From: Mariniflexile maritimum
GTDB lineage: Bacteria; Bacteroidota; Bacteroidia; Flavobacteriales; Flavobacteriaceae
NCBI RefSeq assembly: GCF_009746565.1
Contig: NZ_WRPN01000004.1
Coordinates: forward strand, 1-64,000
Length of the DNA stretch: 64,000 bases
Direction of reading: 5' to 3'
The notes beneath the pieces were generated by a model. The model was not told the origin of the DNA. It saw nothing but the letters and a program-made list of their open reading frames with translations, and searched no databases. Below, one piece after another: positions 53,843 to 63,598 of the stretch (position 1 is the stretch's first letter; each line of letters starts with the position of its first letter). Both the position numbers and the translations under genes were made by a program.

Positions 53843-53942
53843 CACGATGCTTCCTTTTTCTGAAATTCCTGCGTAGGCAGAAATCAAATTAATTATTTTT
53901 TCAGTTCCACGAACTCGAAAATCTTGATAATTACACCATGGG

Positions 53943-53980
53943 ATTCCTGCAAGGTTTTTAAAACTTTGCAGGAATTTTTT
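53943..53980 (+). terminator. Terminator downstream of nqr operon
   Basis: ATTCCTGCAA-GGTTTT pairs with AAAAC-TTTGCAGGAAT with one mismatch, followed by six T. It lies about 100 bases after the nqrF stop. A further partial copy of the word AAACCTTGCAGGA lies at 54009-54022. Confidence 0.75.
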
Positions 53981-54160
53981 ATACCATTCTTTTCTACGCT
54001 ATTTTTAAAACCTTGCAGGATTAATAACTATAAATTTTTGTAAACGGAGTGTACCAATTGATAGGCCTACTGGAAATCAAGTAACAGATCGCTTTCGCGA
54101 TAATATAGGTTGAAGCTTGAACTTGCTAACGACTTAATAAGCGGGTTTCAACTATTTTAT
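53981..54160. other. Spacer with small repeats between nqr and the next gene
   Basis: No gene is visible. It contains the partial repeat of the nqr terminator stem and a compact palindrome ATCGC-TTTC-GCGAT at 54088-54101. These look like debris of intergenic repeat elements, not regulatory sites I can name. Confidence 0.4.
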
Positions 54161-54622
54161 TCATCTTAACATTTCTGTAAGTTGATGCTTAGGTCTGTTA
54201 TGTTCAACTTTAAATAACTTGGTGTAATCCATCACATTGGGTACGCCATCCAAATCGCATAAAAGTTCAATAACTTCACACAAACCCTGAAATAGCACCT
54301 CTTTGTTGGTTGGCTGTTTCGGTTTTTTGTTCTTGTGGTGCATGGGAAGCTTGTAGCCACAGGCGTTTAAAAAAGTGGCCTCAATTTTTAAAAGTTCCAA
54401 AGGGGAATAACCATTAAATTTTCGCCCCAGCATTTGATGCACGTTTCCTAGGTAATTAAGGGTTAGGCTTCCGTGTTGGTCGGACAGATGTTTCCAGTTA
54501 TCGGTGTTATCCAGTATGTTTCCAACGGCACATTGCATGCAACATTCGGGGTGCAAGGTGTTGTTGTGAAAGGCGATATATAGTTTTTTTAGGGCTGCTT
54601 CAAAGCGAACGGACGTTTTCAT
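54161..54622 (-). CDS. Small conserved flavobacterial protein with HPECCxxC motif
   Basis: A 153-residue soluble, mostly helical protein without signal peptide. Its clearest mark is H24-P-E-C27-C28-M-Q-C31, which could bind a metal or take part in thiol chemistry, followed by CAVGNILDNTDNWKHL. From memory, similar proteins in flavobacteria are often labelled Nqr subunit F, but no ferredoxin, FAD or NADH motif is present, so I do not adopt that name. It lies opposite to and converging on the nqr operon. Function unknown. Confidence 0.7.
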   Translation of the reverse strand: MKTSVRFEAALKKLYIAFHNNTLHPECCMQCAVGNILDNTDNWKHLSDQHGSLTLNYLGNVHQMLGRKFNGYSPLELLKIEATFLNACGYKLPMHHKNKKPKQPTNKEVLFQGLCEVIELLCDLDGVPNVMDYTKLFKVEHNRPKHQLTEMLR

Positions 54623-54678
54623 CGTATCAAATTTTATTTCAATATACTAAAAAAATTCCTTTTTTCCTAAGTCTGTTT

Positions 54679-56118
54679 TTAAAACACCCAGGGTACAAAA
54701 AACTGAAACATCAAGATTAACAAGACTACTGAGATCAAGTTCAGAATAAAACCAATTTTTGCCATTTGGCTTACCTTAACGTAGCCACTTGCAAAAACTA
54801 TGGCATTGGGAGGGGTTGCCATAGGAAGCATAAAGGCGCAACTGCTGGCCATTGTTACGGGAATTAACAAATATAAAACAGGAATATTTAACCCCATGGC
54901 TATGCCTGCAACCACTGGCGCCAAAACAGCCGTTAAGGCTACATTGCTCATTAACTCGGTCATAAAAACCATTAAAATAATTATTAATGTAGCAGTAACT
55001 AGGGTGCTAATATTACTATTTGATATGCCTTGGGCTATGACATCAACAATGCCGCTTTCGGACATGCCATTAGCCAATGCTAAGCCACCACCAAATAAAA
55101 TTAAAATGCCCCAGGCCAATTTTTGGGTGTCGTTCCATTGCAAAATAAAATCGCCTTTTTTTAAGTTGAACGGTACAGTAAATAGTGCCAATGCACCAAA
55201 TAGACTTATCATTGTATCCGATAATTCCAGATTGGGCACTATTGAGTTGATGACGCTTCTAAAAATCCATAAAAATACGGTGATGCCAAAAATGGTCAAT
55301 ACGCGCTTCTCTTTGGCAGACATACTTCCTAGTTTATCGATTTCAGCGTCTATAACATCTTTGGAAGCGTTAAATTTTAAGTCTTTGCTAGGAAACATCC
55401 ATTTCACCATAACAAAATAGATAATGGCTATAAGAACAATTGAAAATGGCAAACCAATAAGCATCCATTTAAAAAATGAGATTTCTATATGGTATTCGTT
55501 TTCCAAAAGCCCTATTAAAATTGAATTCGGAGGAGTGCCAATTACCGTGGCAATACCGCCGGCATTGGCAGCAAATGCAATGCCCAGCATGACGCTTATG
55601 GCGAAATTTTGATCGTTTTTAGAAAAACCATCGGCATCATCAATAAGTAAATGGATTACCGAAAGCGCTATGGGAAGCATAAAAACCACACAGGCTGTGT
55701 TGCTTATCCACATGCTCATAAAGCCCGTGGCAATCATAAACCCTAAAATCACCTTATTGGGGGTTGTGCCCGTTTTTTTTATAATGTTTAAAGCAATACG
55801 GCGGTGAAGGTTTACTTTTTCTAGTGCCAAGGCCAAAACAAATCCACCAAAAAAAAGAAAAACAATGGGGCTACCATAATTGGCACCTACATCGGCCATG
55901 GGCATAACTTTAAAAAGCGGGAATAATATTAACGGAAGCAATGCGGTTACTGAAATGGATACAGCTTCGGTTATCCACCAAAACACCATCCATAATGCTA
56001 CGGCAATAACAGTATCGGCTTTGTTGGAAATCATGTCAAAAGGCAAAAGAAGCACGGAAACGAATAAAAGTGGCCCTAAAAAAAGCCCAATTCTTTTTGA
56101 AAGCGGTTGTTTGGTCAT
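54679..56118 (-). CDS. SLC13/DASS family sodium:anion symporter
   Basis: A 479-residue inner-membrane transporter with about 11-12 helices. The two SNT/SNA-type motifs of the family are visible: MWISNTACVVFMLP (about 135-148) and ELMSNVALTAVLAP (about 384-397), along with the conserved ATPPNAIVFASGY near the end. Members import dicarboxylates, citrate or sulfate with Na+; the substrate is not fixed by sequence. Na+ coupling fits the Na+ pump encoded nearby. Single-gene unit. Confidence 0.9.
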   Translation of the reverse strand: MTKQPLSKRIGLFLGPLLFVSVLLLPFDMISNKADTVIAVALWMVFWWITEAVSISVTALLPLILFPLFKVMPMADVGANYGSPIVFLFFGGFVLALALEKVNLHRRIALNIIKKTGTTPNKVILGFMIATGFMSMWISNTACVVFMLPIALSVIHLLIDDADGFSKNDQNFAISVMLGIAFAANAGGIATVIGTPPNSILIGLLENEYHIEISFFKWMLIGLPFSIVLIAIIYFVMVKWMFPSKDLKFNASKDVIDAEIDKLGSMSAKEKRVLTIFGITVFLWIFRSVINSIVPNLELSDTMISLFGALALFTVPFNLKKGDFILQWNDTQKLAWGILILFGGGLALANGMSESGIVDVIAQGISNSNISTLVTATLIIILMVFMTELMSNVALTAVLAPVVAGIAMGLNIPVLYLLIPVTMASSCAFMLPMATPPNAIVFASGYVKVSQMAKIGFILNLISVVLLILMFQFFVPWVF

Positions 56119-56261
56119 GGAAGTTTTGCAAGTTGGTTGCTAAAGTTACACAATTTTAGGATGCGAATTTAATTTTGAACAGAAGCGTTTTTCCAATTGT
56201 TAATGCTCACATTTTTTTACGGTGTCGATGTAATTGTAATAACCAATTAAAAACGCTCAAC

Positions 56262-58157
56262 ATGAAACAGATTTTACTTTTTTCAGCATTATTATTTTTT
56301 TCGGCAACTACTTATGCGCAATTTGAAATTCCAGAAGCGGTTTATTGGACAGGCACTGGCGACGGACAAACCTGGGACGATAGCAACAACTGGTTAGATG
56401 CCAAAATACCAAAAGATAACGATTATATTTTTATTGATGGTGGCCATCCCATTTATAACGGAACGCCTTTTGTTTTTGGAAGTTTGTCGTTAACAGGCGG
56501 AGCCAACTTGTTCTTGTCTAGTGATTTGTTGTTAACAGGCGATTTTATGGTTGATGAAAACAGCACGCTTTCAATAAGTATGAGTCATTTAAACGATTAT
56601 TCAAAACTTGAAACACAAGGAGATTGTTATTTTGACGGAAGAATAGATTTTTATTTTTCAACGTATGTACCACAAATAGGCAACCAATATTATGTAATTG
56701 ATGGCACCATGCAAAGTTGCAACGCAGCATCATTAACCAGTTTTTTAGGAACGGGTTTCCAGGTTGTTTTAGATGCACAATGTCAAAATAACGGTGTATT
56801 ATATACCGTAACGGCTGTTAATTATACCACGGCCAAGGTTTGGGATGGGGAAGGTGGCGATTCAAACTGGAATACGGCTTCCAATTGGAATCCAGATGGT
56901 GTGCCCACCGAAACAGATAATGTTATTATTAACGTTGTTCCGGGGGCAAACGTAAATACCAGTAGTTCAGGAACTACAAAAGCCAATATTATTATGATTG
57001 GCGATAACAACACCTTAACGATTAATGGCGATTTAGCGATGAAATCGGTAATTCACAATAACGACACCGGCACCATTGTTTGGAATGAAGGCGAAATATC
57101 CAGAACAAACACGGCTGTTCAATCGTTTGTTTTTAATTATGGAAACACCATTCTTGCTAGTTCGGGTTTGAAGGAAATAGCCAATGGCTTCGAGTTTTAT
57201 AATTACGGAAGCATGAACCTAAACCAAGGGAACTTGAACATCAATACAGGTAGGATTTATAATTTTAATAATGCCCTGTTCCGTATTAATAACGATGGCA
57301 TTACCATAGGCCATGATAGCGGTACGCTGCACGAAATGGCAAATTTTGGCGAATCGGTTATCGTGAAAACTTCTGGAAGCGGCATTTCAACCATCAATCT
57401 TACGGCGTTTACCAATTACGGTATTGTATCAAGTGAACAAGGCACTTTAATGATTTCGGGCACCTACAGTAGTAGCTATGGTGCGTTAAATGGCAGCGGA
57501 ACCATTATATTGCCAACCGGCCATATTGAAGAGGGCAGGATTGAACCAGGACTTAACTACGGCACTTTTGGAAGTCCGCAAGGTATTTTAACCCTTGGCA
57601 CCGATTTAACGACCAATAGTTATACCAACTATAATATCCAGATGGATTATCTTGTGCCAGGAACCGGGTATGATCAAATTATTGTTTTGGGCAATGCGGT
57701 TTTAGATGGCACTATTAATGTGGCGTTGGGGTTTATGCCTGAAAAAAATGCCAGTTTCCAAATGCTTATTGCCAATAATTTGGTTAGTTGCAATTTTCCG
57801 GCTCAAATTACGGCAAGCTTCAACGGTACGCCTTATACCTTCAATGTAGTTTGCCAAAACAATATCGTGTATTTGAATGGACCAGATTTTATGCTTTCAA
57901 CTGAAAATCCCGCTGTTCAGGATATTGCTATCTATCCAAACCCCGTAAAAGATGTTTTAAATATAGCGTCCAGTTCCATCACAAGAGGGCGCTGGCAACT
58001 TATAAATCCATTAGGCAAGGTGGTGAAGGAAGCCAAATATGCATCAAATACATTCCATATTTCTTTAGATGCCTTAGCTTCGGGTCTGTATTTTTTTAAA
58101 TTGGAAGATGTAGGGCTACAATCGACCATCACGAAAAAAATAGTTGTTTCAAATTAG
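56262..58157 (+). CDS. Secreted beta-strand repeat protein with T9SS sorting domain
   Basis: A 631-residue exported protein. Start at ATG 56262 (MKQILLFSALLFFSATTYAQ) gives a clean signal peptide; an upstream in-frame ATG would bury it. Two related modules occur: YWTGTGDGQTWDDSNNWLD near the start and VWDGEGGDSNWNTASNWNPD around mature residue 190, each the W-G-x-W-x-x-NW type seen in large adhesin-like surface proteins. Long beta-rich stretches with repeated Asn and Gly follow, then a T9SS type A sorting domain (IAIYPNPVKDVLNIAS to the end). Probably a surface or matrix protein; no catalytic motif seen. Confidence 0.8.
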   Translation: MKQILLFSALLFFSATTYAQFEIPEAVYWTGTGDGQTWDDSNNWLDAKIPKDNDYIFIDGGHPIYNGTPFVFGSLSLTGGANLFLSSDLLLTGDFMVDENSTLSISMSHLNDYSKLETQGDCYFDGRIDFYFSTYVPQIGNQYYVIDGTMQSCNAASLTSFLGTGFQVVLDAQCQNNGVLYTVTAVNYTTAKVWDGEGGDSNWNTASNWNPDGVPTETDNVIINVVPGANVNTSSSGTTKANIIMIGDNNTLTINGDLAMKSVIHNNDTGTIVWNEGEISRTNTAVQSFVFNYGNTILASSGLKEIANGFEFYNYGSMNLNQGNLNINTGRIYNFNNALFRINNDGITIGHDSGTLHEMANFGESVIVKTSGSGISTINLTAFTNYGIVSSEQGTLMISGTYSSSYGALNGSGTIILPTGHIEEGRIEPGLNYGTFGSPQGILTLGTDLTTNSYTNYNIQMDYLVPGTGYDQIIVLGNAVLDGTINVALGFMPEKNASFQMLIANNLVSCNFPAQITASFNGTPYTFNVVCQNNIVYLNGPDFMLSTENPAVQDIAIYPNPVKDVLNIASSSITRGRWQLINPLGKVVKEAKYASNTFHISLDALASGLYFFKLEDVGLQSTITKKIVVSN

Positions 58158-58177
58158 TTTTTGATTTTTTGGGTTAG

Positions 58178-61100
58178 TCACTCATTTTTAAGTGTTGAAG
58201 AGTTGCTGGAAATGGCAACTCTTTTTCGTGTTTTAACAACGAAAAAAACCAGTAAAATGGCGCAAGTGGCCATAAGTATATACCATAGTATGTTTGTGGG
58301 CGTTTGCAAATCGATAGGTGCTGTATTGCCAATAAGTATCATGCCTGCCCAATATTGTGGATGCAAGGTTCTTCCTTCGACGGTGGCTAGATAATCGCGT
58401 TTGGCCTGTTGTAAGGCTTTGTTTTTTGGCCAACCTTTTTTAATGTTTTGGTAAAAAAGCTCTACGATTTTGGCACTCGATTGTTCGTCAATTTTCCATA
58501 GGCTTGTTAAAATACTTTCGCTACCCGCATAATTAAAGGCATGCGCCAAAGAAATCATGCCCTCACCGGCTTGGTAGGTTGGTTTTCCTGTTTCGCAAGC
58601 GGTTAATATGGCTAAATTTGAGTTTAAATTTTCGTTATATATCTCGTAGGTATAAAGTGAATTGTCTTCGTTTTTAGTGTTTTTTGCGAAAATTAAGCGC
58701 GATAATTCAGGTGAAATGTTATTGGATTCAGCATGGGTGCCTATGTGGATAATTTTATGTTCGGCAGCTTCATTTTTGAATATTTGTTTGGATGCTTTTT
58801 CATTAATAAACGATTTGCCGTTAAACAACCGCGAATATTCCAATGCCAAATCGACACTAAAAGGCTGTGGAAGTAGGCTTAGATAGGTTTTATCAGCAGT
58901 TACGGAATCGGTAATGGCTATCCTGTAATCCTTTTTCATTTTATCGTTAAACTCGGGAGCGAATGCAATAAAATCGTTTTTGAAATGGATGGTTTTTTTG
59001 TTTTCGTCCAATAAAAGTAAGCTGTAATTGTACGAAATGGTGTGTTTTACTAGTAAACTGTTGGTGGCCAGTTCCTTAAAGCTGTGTATTTTTTTTGGGG
59101 TAAGCGTTTCAAAACTTAAATTGAAAAGTGCGCCATCTGGAATAATGATAACATTTTCGGTGGTTATTTTTGTTTCAAATGGTTTCCACAGTTGCTGGTA
59201 AAGCTCATAAAGCGAGTTGTTTATGTCGAAAATACCTGGTTTGTTTTCTGCCAATTTTGCTATGTGATTTTGAAGGTTTTTGGTACTCAGCTTAAAAATG
59301 TGCTTTTCTTTTTGGGTAATGGTAACGGCATATAAAGCGTCTTCTGCAAATAAATAGCGCACTACGCTGGTGTTTTTGGGGATGTGCTGTTGGAGCTTGT
59401 CCATTGGCTCTTCAATGGTGGCAAAGCGCATTTTGTAATATTTGGGATAGTCTTTTTTTAATAATTCCAAATAATTGTGCCATTGGGTGCTTGCTTGAAT
59501 GTAATGGTCGATACTGTTTTGGTGCTTCCAACTGTTTTTTAATTTGTCTTTAATGGTTTTTTCTTGGTTTGAAATAGAAGCGGGCACCTGGGCATACGAA
59601 ATATAGGCTTTGGAATTTAAACGTGTACGGATGCGATTGTACAAAAGCGATTCGTGCAGACCAATCACCTCATTCAAGTACATTTTGTTTTTTGTGGCAC
59701 CATAAATTTCCAGGGCCAGTTGTTTTGCAAATTCAAAAATAGCGGCGTTTTTATCAATTAAATAGGTTATATTGCTATCATCGCCCACGAGTGCTTTTTG
59801 TTTTTCTAAAATTGAAATGGCCTGTTTTACCTCTTTAAATTGTTGGATTAAAAAATTACTTGTTCTTGTTTTGGTAAGTTTGTAGGCCGATTTCGCTCTT
59901 AAAAGGATGGCTTTGGGTTGGTAAAGGATGATGTTAACCGAATCTAACGGGTTGGTTTGGGTTGTCACTATTTTTTTAAGTAAGTCCATGGTTTTGTTAC
60001 TGTCGTTAAAAGCAGCTTCGTACTCACCCAGTTTATAGTATATTTCACCCTTGTTTAAAATTTGTTGAATTTCGAGCGCGGTCGTGTTGCCTTGGTTTTC
60101 CTTAATATAGGCACATGCTTTTTTTGAAAGGTTAAGCGCTTTTTCCTTCTCGTTGTTTTTGGCGTAAAAGTTGGAAGCGTTTAAGGTGAAATCCAGGTAC
60201 AATTCGTCGTAAGCACCTTCCAGTGATGCTTCATATAGGGTTTCGGCCTTGTTAAAATGCCATTTTGCCGTATCATTATTTTTTAATGCTTCGTTTAACT
60301 GGGCCAGTGTATAGTGGGCTTCTGCGGCCCAATAGGTATTGCCCCCAGGTGTTTTGTTGATGTGGTTTAGGCCTCTGGTTAAGTAGGTTTCCGAAAGTTT
60401 ATAATCTTTTAGTGCGAAGTAAATTTGGCCCAACAAGATGTTGGCTTTAAATAATTCGGGATTATCAGGTTGAAAGTGTTTTTTTTTCTCTCTATATGAG
60501 TATTCCAAGAGCTGCTTTGCTTTTTCAAAATCGCCCATATCCTTATAAATGCCCGCATAATTTTCAATGGACATGAATAAAAATTCCTGTGCACTTTCTT
60601 TTCTGGAGTCGCTGCTATGGGTTTTCAGGAATTTTTTTAAATGGTCGATAGTGCTTTTCATGGCTTCCAGCGCTTTTTTAAAGTTGCCCTGTGTTGCATA
60701 AATGCCGGCTTTGTTATTGTTTAGCGTAGCAGGTCTGTAATAGGCATTCATGGGGTTGGGCTCCAATAATTTCAATGTTTTTTCTGCCCTTTCATAAAAA
60801 TAGAGTGCGCTGTCAATTTTAGAAGTGTACCACATGGAACCGCCTAGGGAGTTATATAAAATATAGAGGCTTGATTTATCGGCCTTGGGGTAGGACTCGT
60901 AATATTTCAATGCTTTTTTATGGTGCTTTAAGCCCGTTGCCAAATCGCCTTTTCTATTGGCCAGTGTTCCTAAGTTGTTTTCAACAAGACCAAAGTCTTC
61001 GGGAGTGGCTTCTTTCCATTTTGAAGTAGCGCTAAGGGCATCTAAATTAGCATCGTAGGCTTTTTGTGGGTTGTTGATGAGTTCGTAATAGGAAGAAAGC

Positions 61101-61432
61101 TCAAGGGCTGCTTGCCGTATTACTTTTGCCGAATCGGTTTTTGATGTGATGAATGAAAAAAATTGGGTTACTCTTGAAGTGGCCGTGGGTTGATCGTGAA
61201 GCTGTAAATTTATTTTTCCTATGTAATAAAGATAATCTGTTAATAAGTAATACGATTTTTTGGCTTTAAAATTTTGAAGGTCTTTGTTTAAGGTATTTTG
61301 GGCTTTTTTATATTCGTTTAGATCCATAAGGGAATCTAAAGTTTTTAAACTTTTTGAATTTTGGTATTGGGCATGCCCGTTGTAACTTACTAAAAGGAGA
61401 AGTACAAGCCCCATTTTTTTTAAAGTGAGCAT
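58178..61432 (-). CDS. Membrane-anchored TPR-CHAT domain protein (caspase-like protease family)
   Basis: A 1084-residue protein. Signal peptide about 1-21; about ten TPR-like helical repeats (about 25-600); a CHAT domain (about 690-1035) of the separase/caspase clan with the expected dyad H900 (HIGTHAES) and C946 (LTACETG); one C-terminal membrane helix (1047-1066) followed by a basic tail. Topology suggests TPR and CHAT in the periplasm, tethered to the inner membrane. CHAT proteins include peptidases activated by partner binding. The start codon directly follows the stop of the TPR membrane protein gene, so it is the third gene of a sigma/TPR/CHAT operon. Substrate unknown. Confidence 0.85.
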   Translation of the reverse strand: MLTLKKMGLVLLLLVSYNGHAQYQNSKSLKTLDSLMDLNEYKKAQNTLNKDLQNFKAKKSYYLLTDYLYYIGKINLQLHDQPTATSRVTQFFSFITSKTDSAKVIRQAALELSSYYELINNPQKAYDANLDALSATSKWKEATPEDFGLVENNLGTLANRKGDLATGLKHHKKALKYYESYPKADKSSLYILYNSLGGSMWYTSKIDSALYFYERAEKTLKLLEPNPMNAYYRPATLNNNKAGIYATQGNFKKALEAMKSTIDHLKKFLKTHSSDSRKESAQEFLFMSIENYAGIYKDMGDFEKAKQLLEYSYREKKKHFQPDNPELFKANILLGQIYFALKDYKLSETYLTRGLNHINKTPGGNTYWAAEAHYTLAQLNEALKNNDTAKWHFNKAETLYEASLEGAYDELYLDFTLNASNFYAKNNEKEKALNLSKKACAYIKENQGNTTALEIQQILNKGEIYYKLGEYEAAFNDSNKTMDLLKKIVTTQTNPLDSVNIILYQPKAILLRAKSAYKLTKTRTSNFLIQQFKEVKQAISILEKQKALVGDDSNITYLIDKNAAIFEFAKQLALEIYGATKNKMYLNEVIGLHESLLYNRIRTRLNSKAYISYAQVPASISNQEKTIKDKLKNSWKHQNSIDHYIQASTQWHNYLELLKKDYPKYYKMRFATIEEPMDKLQQHIPKNTSVVRYLFAEDALYAVTITQKEKHIFKLSTKNLQNHIAKLAENKPGIFDINNSLYELYQQLWKPFETKITTENVIIIPDGALFNLSFETLTPKKIHSFKELATNSLLVKHTISYNYSLLLLDENKKTIHFKNDFIAFAPEFNDKMKKDYRIAITDSVTADKTYLSLLPQPFSVDLALEYSRLFNGKSFINEKASKQIFKNEAAEHKIIHIGTHAESNNISPELSRLIFAKNTKNEDNSLYTYEIYNENLNSNLAILTACETGKPTYQAGEGMISLAHAFNYAGSESILTSLWKIDEQSSAKIVELFYQNIKKGWPKNKALQQAKRDYLATVEGRTLHPQYWAGMILIGNTAPIDLQTPTNILWYILMATCAILLVFFVVKTRKRVAISSNSSTLKNE

Positions 61433-62167
61433 CTAGTCTAATTGTTTCAAAAGTTCTTTGCTGGTTTCTAGCTTGCTAAGCGAGAAATTCTTTTTGGCCG
61501 CCTTATAATTGCCGTTTTTTAAATAGGATAATCCTAAATAAAAATAGGCATCGCTTTGAAATACAAAATCGGGATTCAAAATCACTTTTTCAAAAAACGG
61601 AATTGCTCTGTCCTCATTTTTATTGGCTAAATGGGCAACTCCCAAAAAATACGCTATGGTATCGTTATCGGGTTTAATAGCGTTCAATTTTTCCCATTTT
61701 TTAATGGCCAGGGCATAGTCGCCATGTTTGTAATTTACCATGGCATCATAAAATTCAAAATTGGCAGTGTTTCCCATGGTGGTTGGCAACCCGGGATCGG
61801 GTTTAAAATATTTGGCATAGAGTTTTTGGTTTGGTGAGCTGCTAAAAAACCAAATACTGCCAATGGCTATAATAATGGCCGCCGCCGCCGCTATTTTGCT
61901 TATAAACAAATATTGTACTTTTTTTGATGGTTTTTTTAAATGGTTGTTTTTAGGTATTTCTTCGTGAAACACATCGAGTTGCTCTTTTAGGGCTTGCGTT
62001 TCAATGCCTAGAAGCAAGGTTTTGATTTCTTCAACCTGAAGCCTGAAATCTGCATCAATGTTAAGGTATTCGTTAAAATCCTTCAATTCCTTTGGGGGCA
62101 TAGTGCCCTGAATGTAGCGTTCTATGGCTTCAAAAAGTTCTTGTGGTATGTCGCTATGGTCTTTCAA
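61433..62167 (-). CDS. Transmembrane TPR protein, probable anti-sigma factor
   Basis: A 244-residue protein with an N-terminal cytosolic helical part (1-85, FEAIERYIQGTMPPKEL and following) like anti-sigma N-domains of Bacteroidota, a single membrane helix (about 88-108, with an Ala5 run), and a periplasmic part with about three TPR units (about 140-240). It lies seven bases after an ECF sigma gene and zero bases before the CHAT gene, which suggests it holds the sigma factor and senses envelope signals. Direct anti-sigma homology cannot be confirmed by eye. Confidence 0.72.
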   Translation of the reverse strand: MKDHSDIPQELFEAIERYIQGTMPPKELKDFNEYLNIDADFRLQVEEIKTLLLGIETQALKEQLDVFHEEIPKNNHLKKPSKKVQYLFISKIAAAAAIIIAIGSIWFFSSSPNQKLYAKYFKPDPGLPTTMGNTANFEFYDAMVNYKHGDYALAIKKWEKLNAIKPDNDTIAYFLGVAHLANKNEDRAIPFFEKVILNPDFVFQSDAYFYLGLSYLKNGNYKAAKKNFSLSKLETSKELLKQLD

Positions 62168-62174
62168 TGTGTTG

Positions 62175-62726
62175 TTATTTTGAGGCTAAAACGATGCTGC
62201 GCAATTTTTCCATGCATCGGTATTTTTTATTTCTTACGGAAGCTTCGTCCAAACTTAAATCGGTTGCAATATCCCGTAACGATTTTTTATCAAAGTAAAA
62301 CCTGGTTAAAAGTTGTTTACAGGGTTGGCCTAAGTTTTTAAAAGCTTCCATGGCCTTGTTTAACTGGTTGCTTTCAATTGGTTCAGGGCTGCTATCAGCT
62401 TCATTTTTAATGAACCCGATGCGCTCTTTGGTTAATGGTTGCGTTTTTTTAAAGTGTTGCGAGCGTATCGTATCCATCCATTTGTTTTTTGCAATGGTAT
62501 ATAAATAGCCGTTAAGCGCAGAATCGTTTGCGGGAATAAAGGCCTTGTTTTTTATGTTGTTCCAAAGTGCGATAAAGGCATCTTGGTAAACATCTTTCGC
62601 ATCGTCAATCGTGCCACTGTTGCTTAAAACCAACGATTCGATTTTAGGGTAATTGGTTACATAAAACGCTTTTAAAGCATTGGAATTGTTGCTTTTAATA
62701 GCGTTAATAAGTTGTTCTTGTTCCAT
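62175..62726 (-). CDS. ECF-type RNA polymerase sigma factor
   Basis: A 183-residue sigma-70 factor. Region 2: AKDVYQDAFIALWNNI, with YLYTIAKNKWMDTIR; region 4: KSLRDIATDLSLDEASVRNKKYRCMEKL, cited in parts as the helix-turn-helix LRDIATDLSLDEASVRNKK. No hydrophobic tail, unlike the PUL sigma at 35.5 kb. First gene of the sigma, TPR membrane protein, CHAT operon, so it probably autoregulates that unit. Confidence 0.9.
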   Translation of the reverse strand: MEQEQLINAIKSNNSNALKAFYVTNYPKIESLVLSNSGTIDDAKDVYQDAFIALWNNIKNKAFIPANDSALNGYLYTIAKNKWMDTIRSQHFKKTQPLTKERIGFIKNEADSSPEPIESNQLNKAMEAFKNLGQPCKQLLTRFYFDKKSLRDIATDLSLDEASVRNKKYRCMEKLRSIVLASK

Positions 62727-62844
62727 GAATTATTACAAATCATGGAAATATACAATTATTTCATTTTTATACAAATACTAGGCTATTAAATGGTTTATTA
62801 TTCCGATTATTTACTTTTTTTGGGTTTTTATGATGTTTTTTAGG

Positions 62845-63519
62845 TTAAAAAGCAAAGCCAATACCTATGTTAAAAATGAAGCCGGAGCGAATAATGCCCG
62901 GTACGTCTTCATTACTTGAAAAGCTTTGTGTTTCGGTGCTGCCATCTGGGAAGGTTACATTTTCAACAATATCATCAGGAAATCCCGGTAAAGCAAACCC
63001 AATTTCGGGTCTGAAATAAAAAAGACCTCCCAACTTTGCGCCAATCATCAAATTCACCGACTTATAGGAAATAGCCACTTTAGATACGCCATTGGTTTGG
63101 GTGCCCACTTCAGAATCGACATCGGTAAAGGTAGCATTGCCGTTAAAGCTTCCATAACCAAGGTTGCCGTATAAACCTTTGCCTTCTTTTAAAAAATAAT
63201 AATTCAATCCACCCGCAAAATAGGTGAAACTTCCTCCAGCATCATCTTCTGCGGAAGAACCACTAAGCGACGAATAATCTATTGTTACCGCAAGCCTCTT
63301 GTTTAAAAGAGGCGTTACATACTCTATATTGCCACCAATTACGTTCGGCAAACCCAATTTAACGCCAATTCTTATGGGTTTTTCTTGAGAAAATAATGCG
63401 CTTGAAACTAATAAACACAGTATTAAAAGTGCTGATTTATAGTTATATAGCTTCTTGCTACATGTTAAAACATGGTTTTCTGCTTTTTGTTGTTTGGTGT
63501 TGCTGTTTAAATGGTTCAT
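62845..63519 (-). CDS. Small outer-membrane beta-barrel protein
   Basis: A 224-residue exported protein. A long polar N-region (1-27) precedes the hydrophobic signal core (YKSALLILCLLVSSALFSQ). The mature part shows alternating amphipathic strands (IRIGVKLGLPN, GGNIEYVTPLL, AVTIDYSSLSG, FTYFAGGLNYYF, YGNLGYGSF, VNLMIGAKLGG, FRPEIGFALPG) and ends in Phe (NIGIGFAF), typical of 8-strand outer-membrane barrels. Function unknown. It is separated by about 118 bases from the sigma gene and 79 bases from the repeat gene on the same strand. Confidence 0.8.
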   Translation of the reverse strand: MNHLNSNTKQQKAENHVLTCSKKLYNYKSALLILCLLVSSALFSQEKPIRIGVKLGLPNVIGGNIEYVTPLLNKRLAVTIDYSSLSGSSAEDDAGGSFTYFAGGLNYYFLKEGKGLYGNLGYGSFNGNATFTDVDSEVGTQTNGVSKVAISYKSVNLMIGAKLGGLFYFRPEIGFALPGFPDDIVENVTFPDGSTETQSFSSNEDVPGIIRSGFIFNIGIGFAF

Positions 63520-63598
63520 AAAATAGTGATTAAAAGGTTGTTGAACATTTTTTTATGGGAATGATTGAAAAATAAGTACAAGGAGGGTTTGTTGTTTT

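Noticed and set aside
54161-54622. Calling the small Cys protein Nqr subunit F
   Set aside because: True NqrF is complete at 52526-53842 and the small protein lacks ferredoxin, FAD and NADH motifs.
54800-55420. Long rightward open frame of 206 codons opposite the SLC13 transporter gene
   Set aside because: It is the antisense shadow of a highly hydrophobic membrane protein, has no family resemblance and no promoter.
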